Source of the DNA: Candidatus Leptofilum proximum
GTDB taxonomy: Bacteria; Chloroflexota; Anaerolineae; Promineifilales; Promineifilaceae
NCBI GenBank assembly: GCA_016710325.1
Contig: JADJXK010000002.1
Span: 3,844,001 to 3,908,000, forward strand
DNA: 64,000 nt
Reading direction: 5' to 3'
Each line of letters opens with the position of its first letter. Position 1 is the stretch's first letter. This document shows, piece after piece, positions 1 through 8,108 of this stretch. A program made the translations under genes and the position numbers. The notes under the pieces were generated by a model. It did no database searches, was not told the origin of the DNA, and saw only the letters and a list, made by a program, of their open reading frames with translations.

Positions 1-2375
1 TAACGGTTGCCCGACAGCAGGCTGTTGCCTATGTTCGTGAGCTGGACGGGCTGGACCGGCAGGATTTCCTGGATTACGTTGGCGCCTGCAAGGGCAACCT
101 GGCCTATGCAGATCTCACCGCCGTCATGCTGACGAAACCGTTTGCCAACGTGGCGCAGCAAGCGGAAGCGCCCTCAGCCAAGCTGTCCTGGTATCTGGAT
201 TTGTACCGTTTGTTTGAAACCGTCCGGCAGCAGGCGGGGGTGGTTACCTATGACGATATGCTGCTAACCGGCTGGGAGGCGCTGGTTCGCTTTCCTGAGC
301 TGCGTACGGCCGTACAATCCCATTACCGCTATGTGCTTGTCGATGAGTTTCAAGACATCAACCGGGCCCAGGCCCAAATCCTCGACCTTCTCACCACGCC
401 TGAGCGAAACTATATGGCCATTGGCGATGATGACCAATGCATCTATGAATGGCGCGGTGCCAGTCCAGCCTACATACTTAAATTCCCCAAGCAGTATTCG
501 GCCACTGTTTACAAAATTGAGAACAATTTCCGCTGTCCCGCTGCACCGCTGGCCCTGGCTAATCGGGTCATTGCCCATAACAGGCAGCGAGCCCCCAAAC
601 AGATGGGACTGACCAAAGGATTTGTCGGTGAAACGGCCGTCTTTTTTAGCCAGGATCTGGCGGAGATGAGCCAACAAATCGTCACTCAAATTCAGCAGCT
701 GCTGGCGTCTCATGAGGTAACGGCAAATGAGATAGCTATTCTTGTTCGACTCAACGCCCAAACCCCACCTATTGAGCAGGCGCTTATTACCGCTGGTATT
801 CCATACCGGGTCGGCACCCCCTTTTATGAACGTCGGGAGATCAAGACCCTGATTGATTACGGCCGTTTGGCCTGGTACGAGACGCAATTTAAAACAGGTT
901 CTCCTGTTTTGACCCAGACTGGAGTGGCGGGGCTGGTAGACAGCTGGTATAGCATCTGCAACCAGCCAAAGCGATATATTTCGCGGGATGTGCAGCGGCA
1001 CATCACCGCCGGAATTCGGCAGCAAACAGAGCCGGTCAGCAGCCTGCTGACGGACCTCAGCCAGCGCGTGTCTGAAGAATGGCTAAAGGATAATTTGTAT
1101 GAGCTAGCCCAGCTGCTGCGCTGGCTGGCTACCCAACTGGCACAAAAGGCGTATACCGTTCTCCAGGAACTGGTGGACCGGCTGGACTACCTGGAATTTC
1201 TGCGGGAAAGCAGCGGGTTTGCCGAAACAGGAGAGGGGCGCGCCGCCAGCGTAGAGGCGTTTATCAACTTTGCCCAAAGGAGCGGATCCCTGCAGACGTT
1301 TATGACCGAGATTCGTGACCTCGGTCAGCAGCGAGCCGACCAGACAAATAAAAATCTGGCTGCGATTACCTTATCGACGATTCACCGGGCCAAGGGACTG
1401 GAGTGGCCTCACGTCTTTATCCCCCAAATCAATCAGGAAACGCTGCCGTATCTGGGAGGCAACACGCCTAACCTTGAGGAAGAGCGCCGGCTGTTTTATG
1501 TAGGACTCACACGCACCAAGTGCAACCTATATCTGCACGCATTAAGGTCACAGCCGCTTTCGGTATTTTTAAAGCAAGGCCGGCATCGGGAAACACTGAC
1601 AGAGATAAGTGAGGTTACGGCCGTATTAGCCAAACCTCCCGATACCTGGCAGGCGAGTGAAATTGTGTCCCTAATCACCCTGACCGGAAAGCACCAGCTG
1701 CTCCCATATTTCGAGAATTGGTGGCCACTCTCGGCAGTCGAACGTGCTGCGGCCGTTTTTCGCATTCATTGGTTTTGGCAATCGTATCAGGCGAGCGGTG
1801 ACTCACGCCTTGATGGCATGCTCGACAAAGCTTCGGTTCGACCGTGGCTGGCGCTTCAACCAGTGGAAGAGCCGCCTCCTGACGATCTGTTTCCTGGCCT
1901 GGACACCTACTTGACCAAACAGGCTAAATCGGGTGCGCGGCAAGAGAAGGTGAGCAGAAACAAGTCGCAGACGGTCAGAAAGCTGCCTGAACTAGAACCA
2001 GAGATAGTTCGTCCCGGTATGTGGTTTTTGTGTGATGCTGGCTGGGGCAAAATAGTTGAAATATTGGACATAGTCAGACGGCCGCTGGGAGAGGTGGAGC
2101 GCAGCAATATCTTTATTCGCCTGGAGGTGATTTTCCATCCAGATTTGGATCGCCTTCGCGCCGAGGTTGATATCTCGGCCAGACAGATTATTTTCCACAG
2201 CGATAAAACCCTTTACGCGTGCGGTAAATGTGATGCGTTTATCTCCACTGATAGCAACCGCATACTGAAAGATCACAATCGTGAAGCCCATGAGGATATA
2301 AGCCCGAGCTTGCACCGCTTAAATGGCAATCGGCTGCGTCTTTCCCACTATCGCTTTGCCTTAACCGCGCCGTAA
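1..2375 (+). CDS. UvrD/PcrA-like SF1 DNA helicase, 5' end outside window
   Basis: The reading frame is open from base 3, so the gene begins upstream and the Walker A motif is not visible. The visible 790 residues carry the later SF1A helicase motifs in order: VDEFQD (motif II, about nt 339-356), GDDDQCIYEWRGA (III), NFRCP (IV), STIHRAKGLEW (V) and FYVGLTRTK (VI). These belong to ATP-dependent 3'-5' helicases of the UvrD/PcrA/Rep type. The C-terminus is unusual: after a charged linker it has CGKC followed by H-x4-H (about nt 2219-2300), a possible C2H2-type zinc site. The gene holds four ACGGCCGT octamers, like the host genes and unlike the recombinases that follow. It may be host DNA or a long-resident cargo gene of the element that interrupts comEC; the window cannot decide. 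Confidence 0.9.
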   Translation, partial: TVARQQAVAYVRELDGLDRQDFLDYVGACKGNLAYADLTAVMLTKPFANVAQQAEAPSAKLSWYLDLYRLFETVRQQAGVVTYDDMLLTGWEALVRFPELRTAVQSHYRYVLVDEFQDINRAQAQILDLLTTPERNYMAIGDDDQCIYEWRGASPAYILKFPKQYSATVYKIENNFRCPAAPLALANRVIAHNRQRAPKQMGLTKGFVGETAVFFSQDLAEMSQQIVTQIQQLLASHEVTANEIAILVRLNAQTPPIEQALITAGIPYRVGTPFYERREIKTLIDYGRLAWYETQFKTGSPVLTQTGVAGLVDSWYSICNQPKRYISRDVQRHITAGIRQQTEPVSSLLTDLSQRVSEEWLKDNLYELAQLLRWLATQLAQKAYTVLQELVDRLDYLEFLRESSGFAETGEGRAASVEAFINFAQRSGSLQTFMTEIRDLGQQRADQTNKNLAAITLSTIHRAKGLEWPHVFIPQINQETLPYLGGNTPNLEEERRLFYVGLTRTKCNLYLHALRSQPLSVFLKQGRHRETLTEISEVTAVLAKPPDTWQASEIVSLITLTGKHQLLPYFENWWPLSAVERAAAVFRIHWFWQSYQASGDSRLDGMLDKASVRPWLALQPVEEPPPDDLFPGLDTYLTKQAKSGARQEKVSRNKSQTVRKLPELEPEIVRPGMWFLCDAGWGKIVEILDIVRRPLGEVERSNIFIRLEVIFHPDLDRLRAEVDISARQIIFHSDKTLYACGKCDAFISTDSNRILKDHNREAHEDISPSLHRLNGNRLRLSHYRFALTAP

Positions 2376-2536
2376 AATAGAAGGAATGGGCAGCCTATTG
2401 TAGGCAGCCACAATATTTCAATATAAGTGGACTGGTTATCCTTAGGTCAGCGTGCCACTTTATCAGGTGATTGGGAAACAGTCTCCAAAGATACGTTCAG
2501 CATTTAAGTATCACCAGGATTCTAAAATAACGGTTA

Positions 2537-4177
2537 TTACTGACTGTAATTATGGGAAGCGCTTTCGAGGGATTCAGTCAGCGTAAAATAATTTTCGGTC
2601 CGTTCCAATGTGTGGAAACCATTCAAGATGAGACGAAACGTCTCCTTCAGGGTAATCCCTGTTACCTGTCCATCAAATACAAATACCTTCTCCACAATTT
2701 TGTCCAGCAGCGCTTGCTGTGCTTTTTCTGGGGCATCAGTAATCATACAATCTTTCCAATGAAGTCTGAAATTCCTCATGATATCGCCCGCGGCAAGCAA
2801 CATATCATAATCCACAGGCCTTAGAGACTCGATTTCCCCTTGCAGAAGGTTCCGCTTGGTAACGTATTCCTGGGGCGTTAAAAATCCCTGCTCCCAACTA
2901 AAATCAATGCGTTTCATGGTTTCTTCTGCTAAATCAATGCGCCGGTAAGCTTCTACATGTTCTGGCCTGTCCCGGACAGCCTTTTCTATTTGAGCTTCCC
3001 AACCTGTTGGCACAACAATACCGTGTAGCGCCTGTAAGACCTGATCATCAACTGACATAACAGGTACATATTTCTGTTTACAGGGAGGATAGCCACGGTG
3101 TCTGGCCCGACAGCGATAATAGGCTTTGTTGTTTGTGTTTCGCCATACAGCTCCCATTTTCCCAAAGTTTGGGTCAACTAATATCTCCGATTTGTTATTT
3201 GAACAACGCTGGCAAAAAACATGACTCTTGAGCAGATAAGTGCGCAACGTTGCCGGAGCCCTCTGGCCCTTGAGAAAGGATTGGCGAACCTGCTGACAGC
3301 GAGCAAATAACTCATCCGAGATAAACCCCTGGTGTTTACCATCAAACCAATGTTTCCGTTTACGCCCAGACTGTTTTCCCTCGCCTAAGGTACGGCTGTA
3401 AATCGTTTCAGCATAGGGCATTCGACCGGTGTAAACGCGGTTTTGTAGCAGGTCCCGAACCGTTTCCTTGCTAATAGGCGGTAAGCCATAACGCAGTTTT
3501 TGGATGACCAGCTGCTGATTCAGCCACCAGGCGATATCAAAGTCACTATACTTTCCGGTGGCATACCGCTTAAAAGCGCGTCGCACGACGGCGGCAATGC
3601 GCAGAATGATGTACAGGCCAGCTGGCCGTTCAGCCGTGGCGTCAGCAACTTTGACAAGTTCATAGCCCAAAGGCGGAACGCTGCCGTTAAATTCTCCCCG
3701 GGCGGCTCGTTGGTACTTGCCCCGTTTGGTTTCGCTGCTGAGGTTCTGCGAATAGAAGGCGGAAAATATGGCTAGCATCTGCTCCATCATCGCGGTGTAG
3801 GGTGAGTTGTCTTCGTCTTCTGAGAAACCCTCGACGCAGAATAGTTTCAGTCCATATTTGTGGCGCAGCAGCATTTTGATCATGACGGCCTGATCATGGT
3901 GGCGGGCCAAACGATCGAACTTCCAAAACATGATGGCGTCAAATTTTTTGAGTTCGGCTGCGCGGCGGAGATTTTGAAACCCATCTCTTTCCAGACTCCA
4001 GCCGCTGCGTGCCTCATCGCTGAAAACCCCAACCAGTTTGCCCTTTCGTTCACTAATGGCGCGGCGACAGCGTGTTTCCTGTGCTTCCAGACTGAGTTCG
4101 TTTTGTAGTTCTGAGGAGTATCGGGTGTAAATGGCGAATCTTAATCCCTTGCGGCTTTGATGCTTCATTGTTGTCAT
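2537..4177 (-). CDS. Large serine recombinase (site-specific integrase)
   Basis: A 546-residue protein with the architecture of large serine integrases. The N-terminal resolvase catalytic domain (about residues 13-160) has YTRYSS with the presumed nucleophile Ser21, and KFDRLAR for the conserved arginine. A Recombinase domain follows (about 170-290), then a zinc ribbon (CQRC and YYRCRARHRGYPPC) and a C-terminal coiled-coil region. Such enzymes integrate and excise phages or integrative elements at attP/attB sites. It lies in an AT-richer stretch without ACGGCCGT octamers and close to the broken comEC at 5885, so it is the likely agent of that insertion. Start is the ATG ACA ACA ATG; the second ATG is an alternative. 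Confidence 0.93.
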   Translation of the reverse strand: MTTMKHQSRKGLRFAIYTRYSSELQNELSLEAQETRCRRAISERKGKLVGVFSDEARSGWSLERDGFQNLRRAAELKKFDAIMFWKFDRLARHHDQAVMIKMLLRHKYGLKLFCVEGFSEDEDNSPYTAMMEQMLAIFSAFYSQNLSSETKRGKYQRAARGEFNGSVPPLGYELVKVADATAERPAGLYIILRIAAVVRRAFKRYATGKYSDFDIAWWLNQQLVIQKLRYGLPPISKETVRDLLQNRVYTGRMPYAETIYSRTLGEGKQSGRKRKHWFDGKHQGFISDELFARCQQVRQSFLKGQRAPATLRTYLLKSHVFCQRCSNNKSEILVDPNFGKMGAVWRNTNNKAYYRCRARHRGYPPCKQKYVPVMSVDDQVLQALHGIVVPTGWEAQIEKAVRDRPEHVEAYRRIDLAEETMKRIDFSWEQGFLTPQEYVTKRNLLQGEIESLRPVDYDMLLAAGDIMRNFRLHWKDCMITDAPEKAQQALLDKIVEKVFVFDGQVTGITLKETFRLILNGFHTLERTENYFTLTESLESASHNYSQ

Positions 4178-4510
4178 CTATGTCGTCGGTCCTTTTACAA
4201 ATAGGGGGAATAGGCGTATTTGATGTTACTAAAGTGGGGAAATTTCACAATCAAACCAGGCACACCTGGGGCCAGGAATTCCTTCGATGCAAATCCTAAA
4301 CAGGACCTGAAGGTCACAGATTACCCCGCTTAGGTTGTTTCCCAATTTCTCGATGTTTTTGAAAGGCAGGAGATGGTCAATCACGGCTCGAAGTCAGTCC
4401 AATGTTTGGTTGAAGCGAAGGCCGCTCACAACTTGCGAGTCGTGGGTAAAAGACGACGACATCGCGTCTTTATCTAGAAATTAGGAGGAATATCGTCTCG
4501 CAATGGTTGT
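4178..4510. other. Gap between recombinase genes
   Basis: About 330 bases with no supported gene. The stretch is AT-rich, lacks the ACGGCCGT octamer and the 7-8 bp hairpin families found elsewhere, and I recognise no RNA or known attachment site in it. Confidence 0.4.
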
Positions 4511-4840
4511 TCAGAATCTATTTAAAGTAACCAGTTCGATACGCTTATCAGCAAAGGCTTGCATTAGATTGTTAAAGTGGTGCCTGTCCCTGGACAAACG
4601 TTCTATGTCACGTGTAATCACAGCCTTTATTTCATTCTCATCGCATAAAGCAAATAACTTCTGTAAACCCTGTCTGGATTGATCCAACCCACTAAAACCA
4701 GCTTCAGATATTATCTCTATGACTTCGTAGCCATGCGCTCTCGCATATGCCAAACAATCCTCTTTTTGTCTGGAAAGTTGAGCGTCTGACTGTTGATCGG
4801 CCGTAGCTGAACGACAATAAATAATTGCGTTACTCATCAT
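4511..4840 (-). CDS. Mini serine recombinase, catalytic-domain-only, active site altered
   Basis: A 109-residue protein covering only a resolvase/invertase N-terminal domain. The conserved core reads YCRSATADQ where the family has Y-x-R-[VS]-S-T-x-x-Q, so alanine occupies the usual position of the nucleophilic serine and a serine sits one residue earlier. The helix ITRDIERLSRD keeps the family's conserved arginines. No DNA-binding domain follows. The ATG ATG start was chosen because GGAGGG lies 7 bases upstream; the open frame extends further but without a ribosome site. It may be a regulatory or decayed partner of the large recombinase. Catalytic activity looks doubtful but was not tested. 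Confidence 0.7.
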   Translation of the reverse strand: MMSNAIIYCRSATADQQSDAQLSRQKEDCLAYARAHGYEVIEIISEAGFSGLDQSRQGLQKLFALCDENEIKAVITRDIERLSRDRHHFNNLMQAFADKRIELVTLNRF

Positions 4841-4972
4841 TTTGTGACCCTCCTGCATCGGAATATCATTATCAGATCTTAATTGTCCATCCACATCAAG
4901 ATTTAGACAAAATGCAATCTGGTATGAATTCGACCACCCATAAAGGCTGAACAGCAAATAGCAGTTGCTTTC

Positions 4973-5791
4973 TTAAGCAGATACATCTTCCACTACTTCC
5001 CAGCCAGACTCTCCCTTTTCGATCCGCTTAGCTGCCTGCATTTCCGATAAATATCCACCAATAGTCGATTTCGACCGTCCGATTTCAACAGCCAATTCGG
5101 ACAATGTCGCGTCCGGTTTCGTTCGGATAATTTTCAACAGTTCCTGCATTACTTCTTGCTTTTTGGTCGTTCGTTGTTGCCGAGCCCGTCCGATTGTGTC
5201 AGATTCGGACGGTTTTGAGACGGTTTTCCCGTTCGAGTGATTTTTAATGTCGCTTTTCAATTGGCCCTTTTGTTCGACCAATCGTCCAATTTCTCCTTCC
5301 AATTTTTCAATGTTCTCCGTACGGTCCCGAACGATCCCGTCCAACTCGGATTCCCTTTTCCGTATTTCCCGAACAATTTCATCCAGGCTGTTTTGTGTCT
5401 CCAATCGAACGGCCGTTTCCTTCAACTGGGCCAACAGCAGCTCAAAAGAGAGAAACAAAGCCACCGGCGGAATGGCGGCCAGGAACTGGGCAAGCAACTC
5501 CTGTTGGGCATGGATGATGTTCAATACCACACTCAACAGGGTAAAAACCGAAACCAGCACCCAGGGATACATGGTCCGCTCTTGCACGAGGTTGGCCCGC
5601 AGCACACTCAGGCTAAAAACGATGATAGCGCCGTCAATGATGGCGGGATACAGCCAGGCGATCTCCTGGGCAACACCGATCTGAACGGCTAAGTCCTTCA
5701 GAGATTCAAAGGACAGGAAGAAGGCGCTGCCGGCCAGAAACAGGACTAGCAACCCTGACAAAAGGGAAATAAGGTGGTTAATCCGCTGCAT
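4973..5791 (-). CDS. DUF2637-like membrane protein with C-terminal helix-turn-helix
   Basis: 272 residues. The N-terminal half has four hydrophobic segments, with FFLSFESLKDLA and AWLYPAIIDGAIIVFSL matching the DUF2637 pattern seen in actinobacterial plasmid and integrative-element proteins. A coiled coil follows (about residues 125-185), then a short winged-helix region (about 205-262, with LSELAVEIGRSKSTIGGYLSEM). This combines a membrane anchor with a DNA-binding tail, as in some mobile-element maintenance or transfer proteins. It is the last element gene before the comEC junction and is read away from it. It contains one ACGGCCGT (near 5406). Function in this element is unknown. Confidence 0.7.
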   Translation of the reverse strand: MQRINHLISLLSGLLVLFLAGSAFFLSFESLKDLAVQIGVAQEIAWLYPAIIDGAIIVFSLSVLRANLVQERTMYPWVLVSVFTLLSVVLNIIHAQQELLAQFLAAIPPVALFLSFELLLAQLKETAVRLETQNSLDEIVREIRKRESELDGIVRDRTENIEKLEGEIGRLVEQKGQLKSDIKNHSNGKTVSKPSESDTIGRARQQRTTKKQEVMQELLKIIRTKPDATLSELAVEIGRSKSTIGGYLSEMQAAKRIEKGESGWEVVEDVSA

Positions 5792-5884
5792 GCGTCACCT
5801 CTGTTTTCTCTGGAAAAATGGGGAAAGTCAGGCTGAAAGAGAAATTCGGTTTGGTTTGATATTTGTGGGTTTAATATTGCCATT
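5792..5884. other. comEC: Element/host junction inside comEC (candidate att site)
   Basis: The comEC frame is open back only to codon 5837 (TGA at 5834-5836). Reading forward from 5861 it gives ICGFNIAIL, and G-F-N-I-A-I-L matches the conserved ComEC motif normally found deep inside the protein (usually [ST]-G-x-[NH]-I). Host coding sequence therefore seems to begin around 5864-5870, and the bases before it belong to the inserted element. The exact crossover cannot be fixed without the other end. Confidence 0.6.
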
Positions 5885-7510
5885 TTGGTAGCAATTTTGG
5901 TGCGCCTGGCCGAGCCTTTTCTTTCGCCGCGCGGGGCCGTCATTTTTGCCCTGGTCGGTATCACCTTCTACACTGTTTTGGTGGGCGCCGATGCTTCCGT
6001 GGTGCGGGCGGCGCTGATGGGCGGCATCTACCTGGTGACCAACCGCTGGCTGGGACGGCCGAATTACGCCTTTGCCTCACTCTTCCTGGCCGGGTGGGTG
6101 ATGACGGCGTTACGGCCGTTTACCCTCTGGGATGTTGGATTTCAGCTCAGTTTTGCTGCTACCCTCAGCCTCATGCTCTACGCCGACCCGTTGACGCAGT
6201 GGGCGCGGCGCAGTTTGCAGCGCTGGCTGGCGCGGGAGTGGGTGGAAAAAGTGATGGGTGTCTTGTCTGAAGCCGTTATCCTGACCATTGCCGCGCAAAT
6301 CTTGACCCTGCCGCTGATGATTGGCTACTTTGGCCAGCTCTCTCTTGTCAGCCTGTTGGCCAACGCCCTGATTTTGCCTGTGCAGCCCGCGGTGATGATC
6401 TGGGGCGGGCTGGCCACGCTGGTGGGGTTGGTGGTCCCGGCGGTGGGGCAGCTCCTGGCCTGGGTTGCCTGGCTCTTCCTGGGCTACACCATCTGGCTGG
6501 TGCGCCTGTTTGCTGCCGTGCCCGGTGCGGCCGTTCCGCTCACCGTCTCTTCAGCAGGCGTGTTAGGCATCTATGGCGTGATTTTGGGTTTGACCTGGCT
6601 CAGTAAGCAGCCTGACGAGACGCGGGCCAGAATTTGGACGGCCGTTCGGCAAAACATGACGCAGCGGTTGGCGGTGGGGACGGCGGGAGTGACGGCCGTT
6701 CTTGTCTTCAGCTGGGGCCTGACCCAGCCCGATGGCCAGCTGCACATCGTTTTCTTCAACGTGGGGCAGGGTGATGCCACCTTCATCCAGACGCCCAGCG
6801 GGCGGCAAATTCTGGTGGACGGCGGCCTTTACCCCAGCATCCTCAACGATCAGCTGGGACGGCAGATGCCGTTCTGGGACAAGGAAATCGATATGATCGT
6901 GGCCACCCATGCCGACGCTGATCATGTTTCCGGGCTGGTTGGCGTGTTTGACCGCTACCAGGTGAACCAGCTGATCACCAACGGCGAGAGCTTTGGCGAA
7001 TCACCCATCTACGACGAAGTGCTGGCTGCGGCGCAGGCTCAGGCCGCGGAGATTCGGCCAGCGCAGGCCGGGGAAGTGGTTGAATTTGGCGATGGGGTGC
7101 GGCTGGAAGTGGTGCATCCCGGTCCGGTGTTGGTCGAGGACAATCGCAACGAAAATTCCGTTTCGATGCGGCTCGTGTATGGCGACTTCACCTTTTTGTT
7201 CACTGGGGATGCCGAGCAGGCGGGAGAGGCGGAGATGTTGGCGGCGGGACGGCCGTTATCGGCGCTGGTCTTCAAAGCAGGGCATCACGGCTCTAACTCA
7301 TCCAGCAGTTGGCCCATGCTGCAGACAGTGCAGCCGCAGATTGTTATCGTGTCTGTCGGGGTAGACAATCGCTTTGGTCACCCGGCGCCGGAGATGCTGG
7401 AACGGGCAGCGGCCGTAGGCGCCGTGGTGCTGCGCACCGATGAATTAGGCACGATTCGTGTCACCACCGACGGCACGACTATGGCCTGGCAAGCAGATCC
7501 ACCCAAATAA
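5885..7510 (+). CDS. comEC: ComEC/Rec2 DNA-uptake channel, 5' half missing (interrupted gene)
   Basis: ComEC forms the inner-membrane channel for single-stranded DNA in natural transformation. The 541 residues here start in the middle of the Competence domain: a polytopic region with VRAALMGGIY and WDVGFQLSFAA, then a metallo-beta-lactamase-like domain with FFNVGQGDA, THADADH, TGDAE and HHGS. Family members are usually 700-800 residues and begin with extra N-terminal membrane segments and an OB-like domain, which are absent. The TTG used as start is simply the first available codon; the frame continues upstream to 5837 in the motif GFNIAIL. The gene is thus cut by the neighbouring recombinase-bearing element. 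Whether a functional protein is made depends on excision or on the missing half lying elsewhere. Confidence 0.88.
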   Translation: MVAILVRLAEPFLSPRGAVIFALVGITFYTVLVGADASVVRAALMGGIYLVTNRWLGRPNYAFASLFLAGWVMTALRPFTLWDVGFQLSFAATLSLMLYADPLTQWARRSLQRWLAREWVEKVMGVLSEAVILTIAAQILTLPLMIGYFGQLSLVSLLANALILPVQPAVMIWGGLATLVGLVVPAVGQLLAWVAWLFLGYTIWLVRLFAAVPGAAVPLTVSSAGVLGIYGVILGLTWLSKQPDETRARIWTAVRQNMTQRLAVGTAGVTAVLVFSWGLTQPDGQLHIVFFNVGQGDATFIQTPSGRQILVDGGLYPSILNDQLGRQMPFWDKEIDMIVATHADADHVSGLVGVFDRYQVNQLITNGESFGESPIYDEVLAAAQAQAAEIRPAQAGEVVEFGDGVRLEVVHPGPVLVEDNRNENSVSMRLVYGDFTFLFTGDAEQAGEAEMLAAGRPLSALVFKAGHHGSNSSSSWPMLQTVQPQIVIVSVGVDNRFGHPAPEMLERAAAVGAVVLRTDELGTIRVTTDGTTMAWQADPPK

Positions 7511-7517
7511 GCAAAAA

Positions 7518-7539
7518 GAGCCGACTTGTTCGTCGGCTC
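7518..7539. terminator. Hairpin between convergent comEC and coiled-coil gene
   Basis: A perfect 8-bp stem (GAGCCGAC/GTCGGCTC, 6-base loop). On the minus strand it is followed by TTTTT, so it best serves the leftward gene at 7612-7854 and may also stop comEC transcription. Confidence 0.7.
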
Positions 7540-7611
7540 ATTGCGTGTTCGTTTGGTTAGTGTGTCGCGTACAGTGGGGAGAATTAAGAGAATTTAATAA
7601 TAAATTAGAAT

Positions 7612-7854
7612 TTAAGCGGTTTCTAAGGAACCATCAGATGCTCTACCGTTCCACATGCTTTCCAGCATTCCGGTGATCTCTTTCTTTTCTTTTTTAACTT
7701 CGTGCAGTTCGGCCAGAGTTTGCTCTAGAGCATCTTCACACAGCTTTAGCTGTACCCGAGCCGATTGTAAACGACGGGTATCTTCGGTGAGCCGCTCATG
7801 CAGCATCCGCTCCCGTTTTTCCAGTTCAATACGCTTTGCAATTTCATTACCCAC
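7612..7854 (-). CDS. Small coiled-coil protein
   Basis: 80 residues, almost entirely a charged heptad-rich helix (from IAKRIELEKRERMLHERL to about residue 66), with no membrane segment or known motif. The start is GTG, with GGAAGGG about nine bases upstream. A good terminator lies below it at 7518-7539. I do not recognise the family. It stands alone between two plus-strand genes and could be a structural or regulatory adaptor. Confidence 0.6.
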   Translation of the reverse strand: MGNEIAKRIELEKRERMLHERLTEDTRRLQSARVQLKLCEDALEQTLAELHEVKKEKKEITGMLESMWNGRASDGSLETA

Positions 7855-8108
7855 GGCTTATTTCCCTTCCTTACAACTAATAATTACGCAAGTGACAGAC
7901 TTGGGTGAAATGCTCGGTGCCACTAATTATCAACGAACAAGGTTACATATAGTATTACAGTACTGGTTGATATTATACACCAATCTTAAGGTAGCGGGCG
8001 ATGGATGAGTGTAAACTAGGCAACAATTTGAGATATTGGGTAACTATCCTACAATTTTGTCTGCCCAATGAGGCGTGGAAGAACGGGAGATGCTGAACTG
8101 GATTGCTT

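Noticed and set aside
1..5800. Complete prophage
   Set aside because: Only recombinases, a helicase and a membrane/HTH protein are seen; no capsid, portal, terminase or tail genes in the window.
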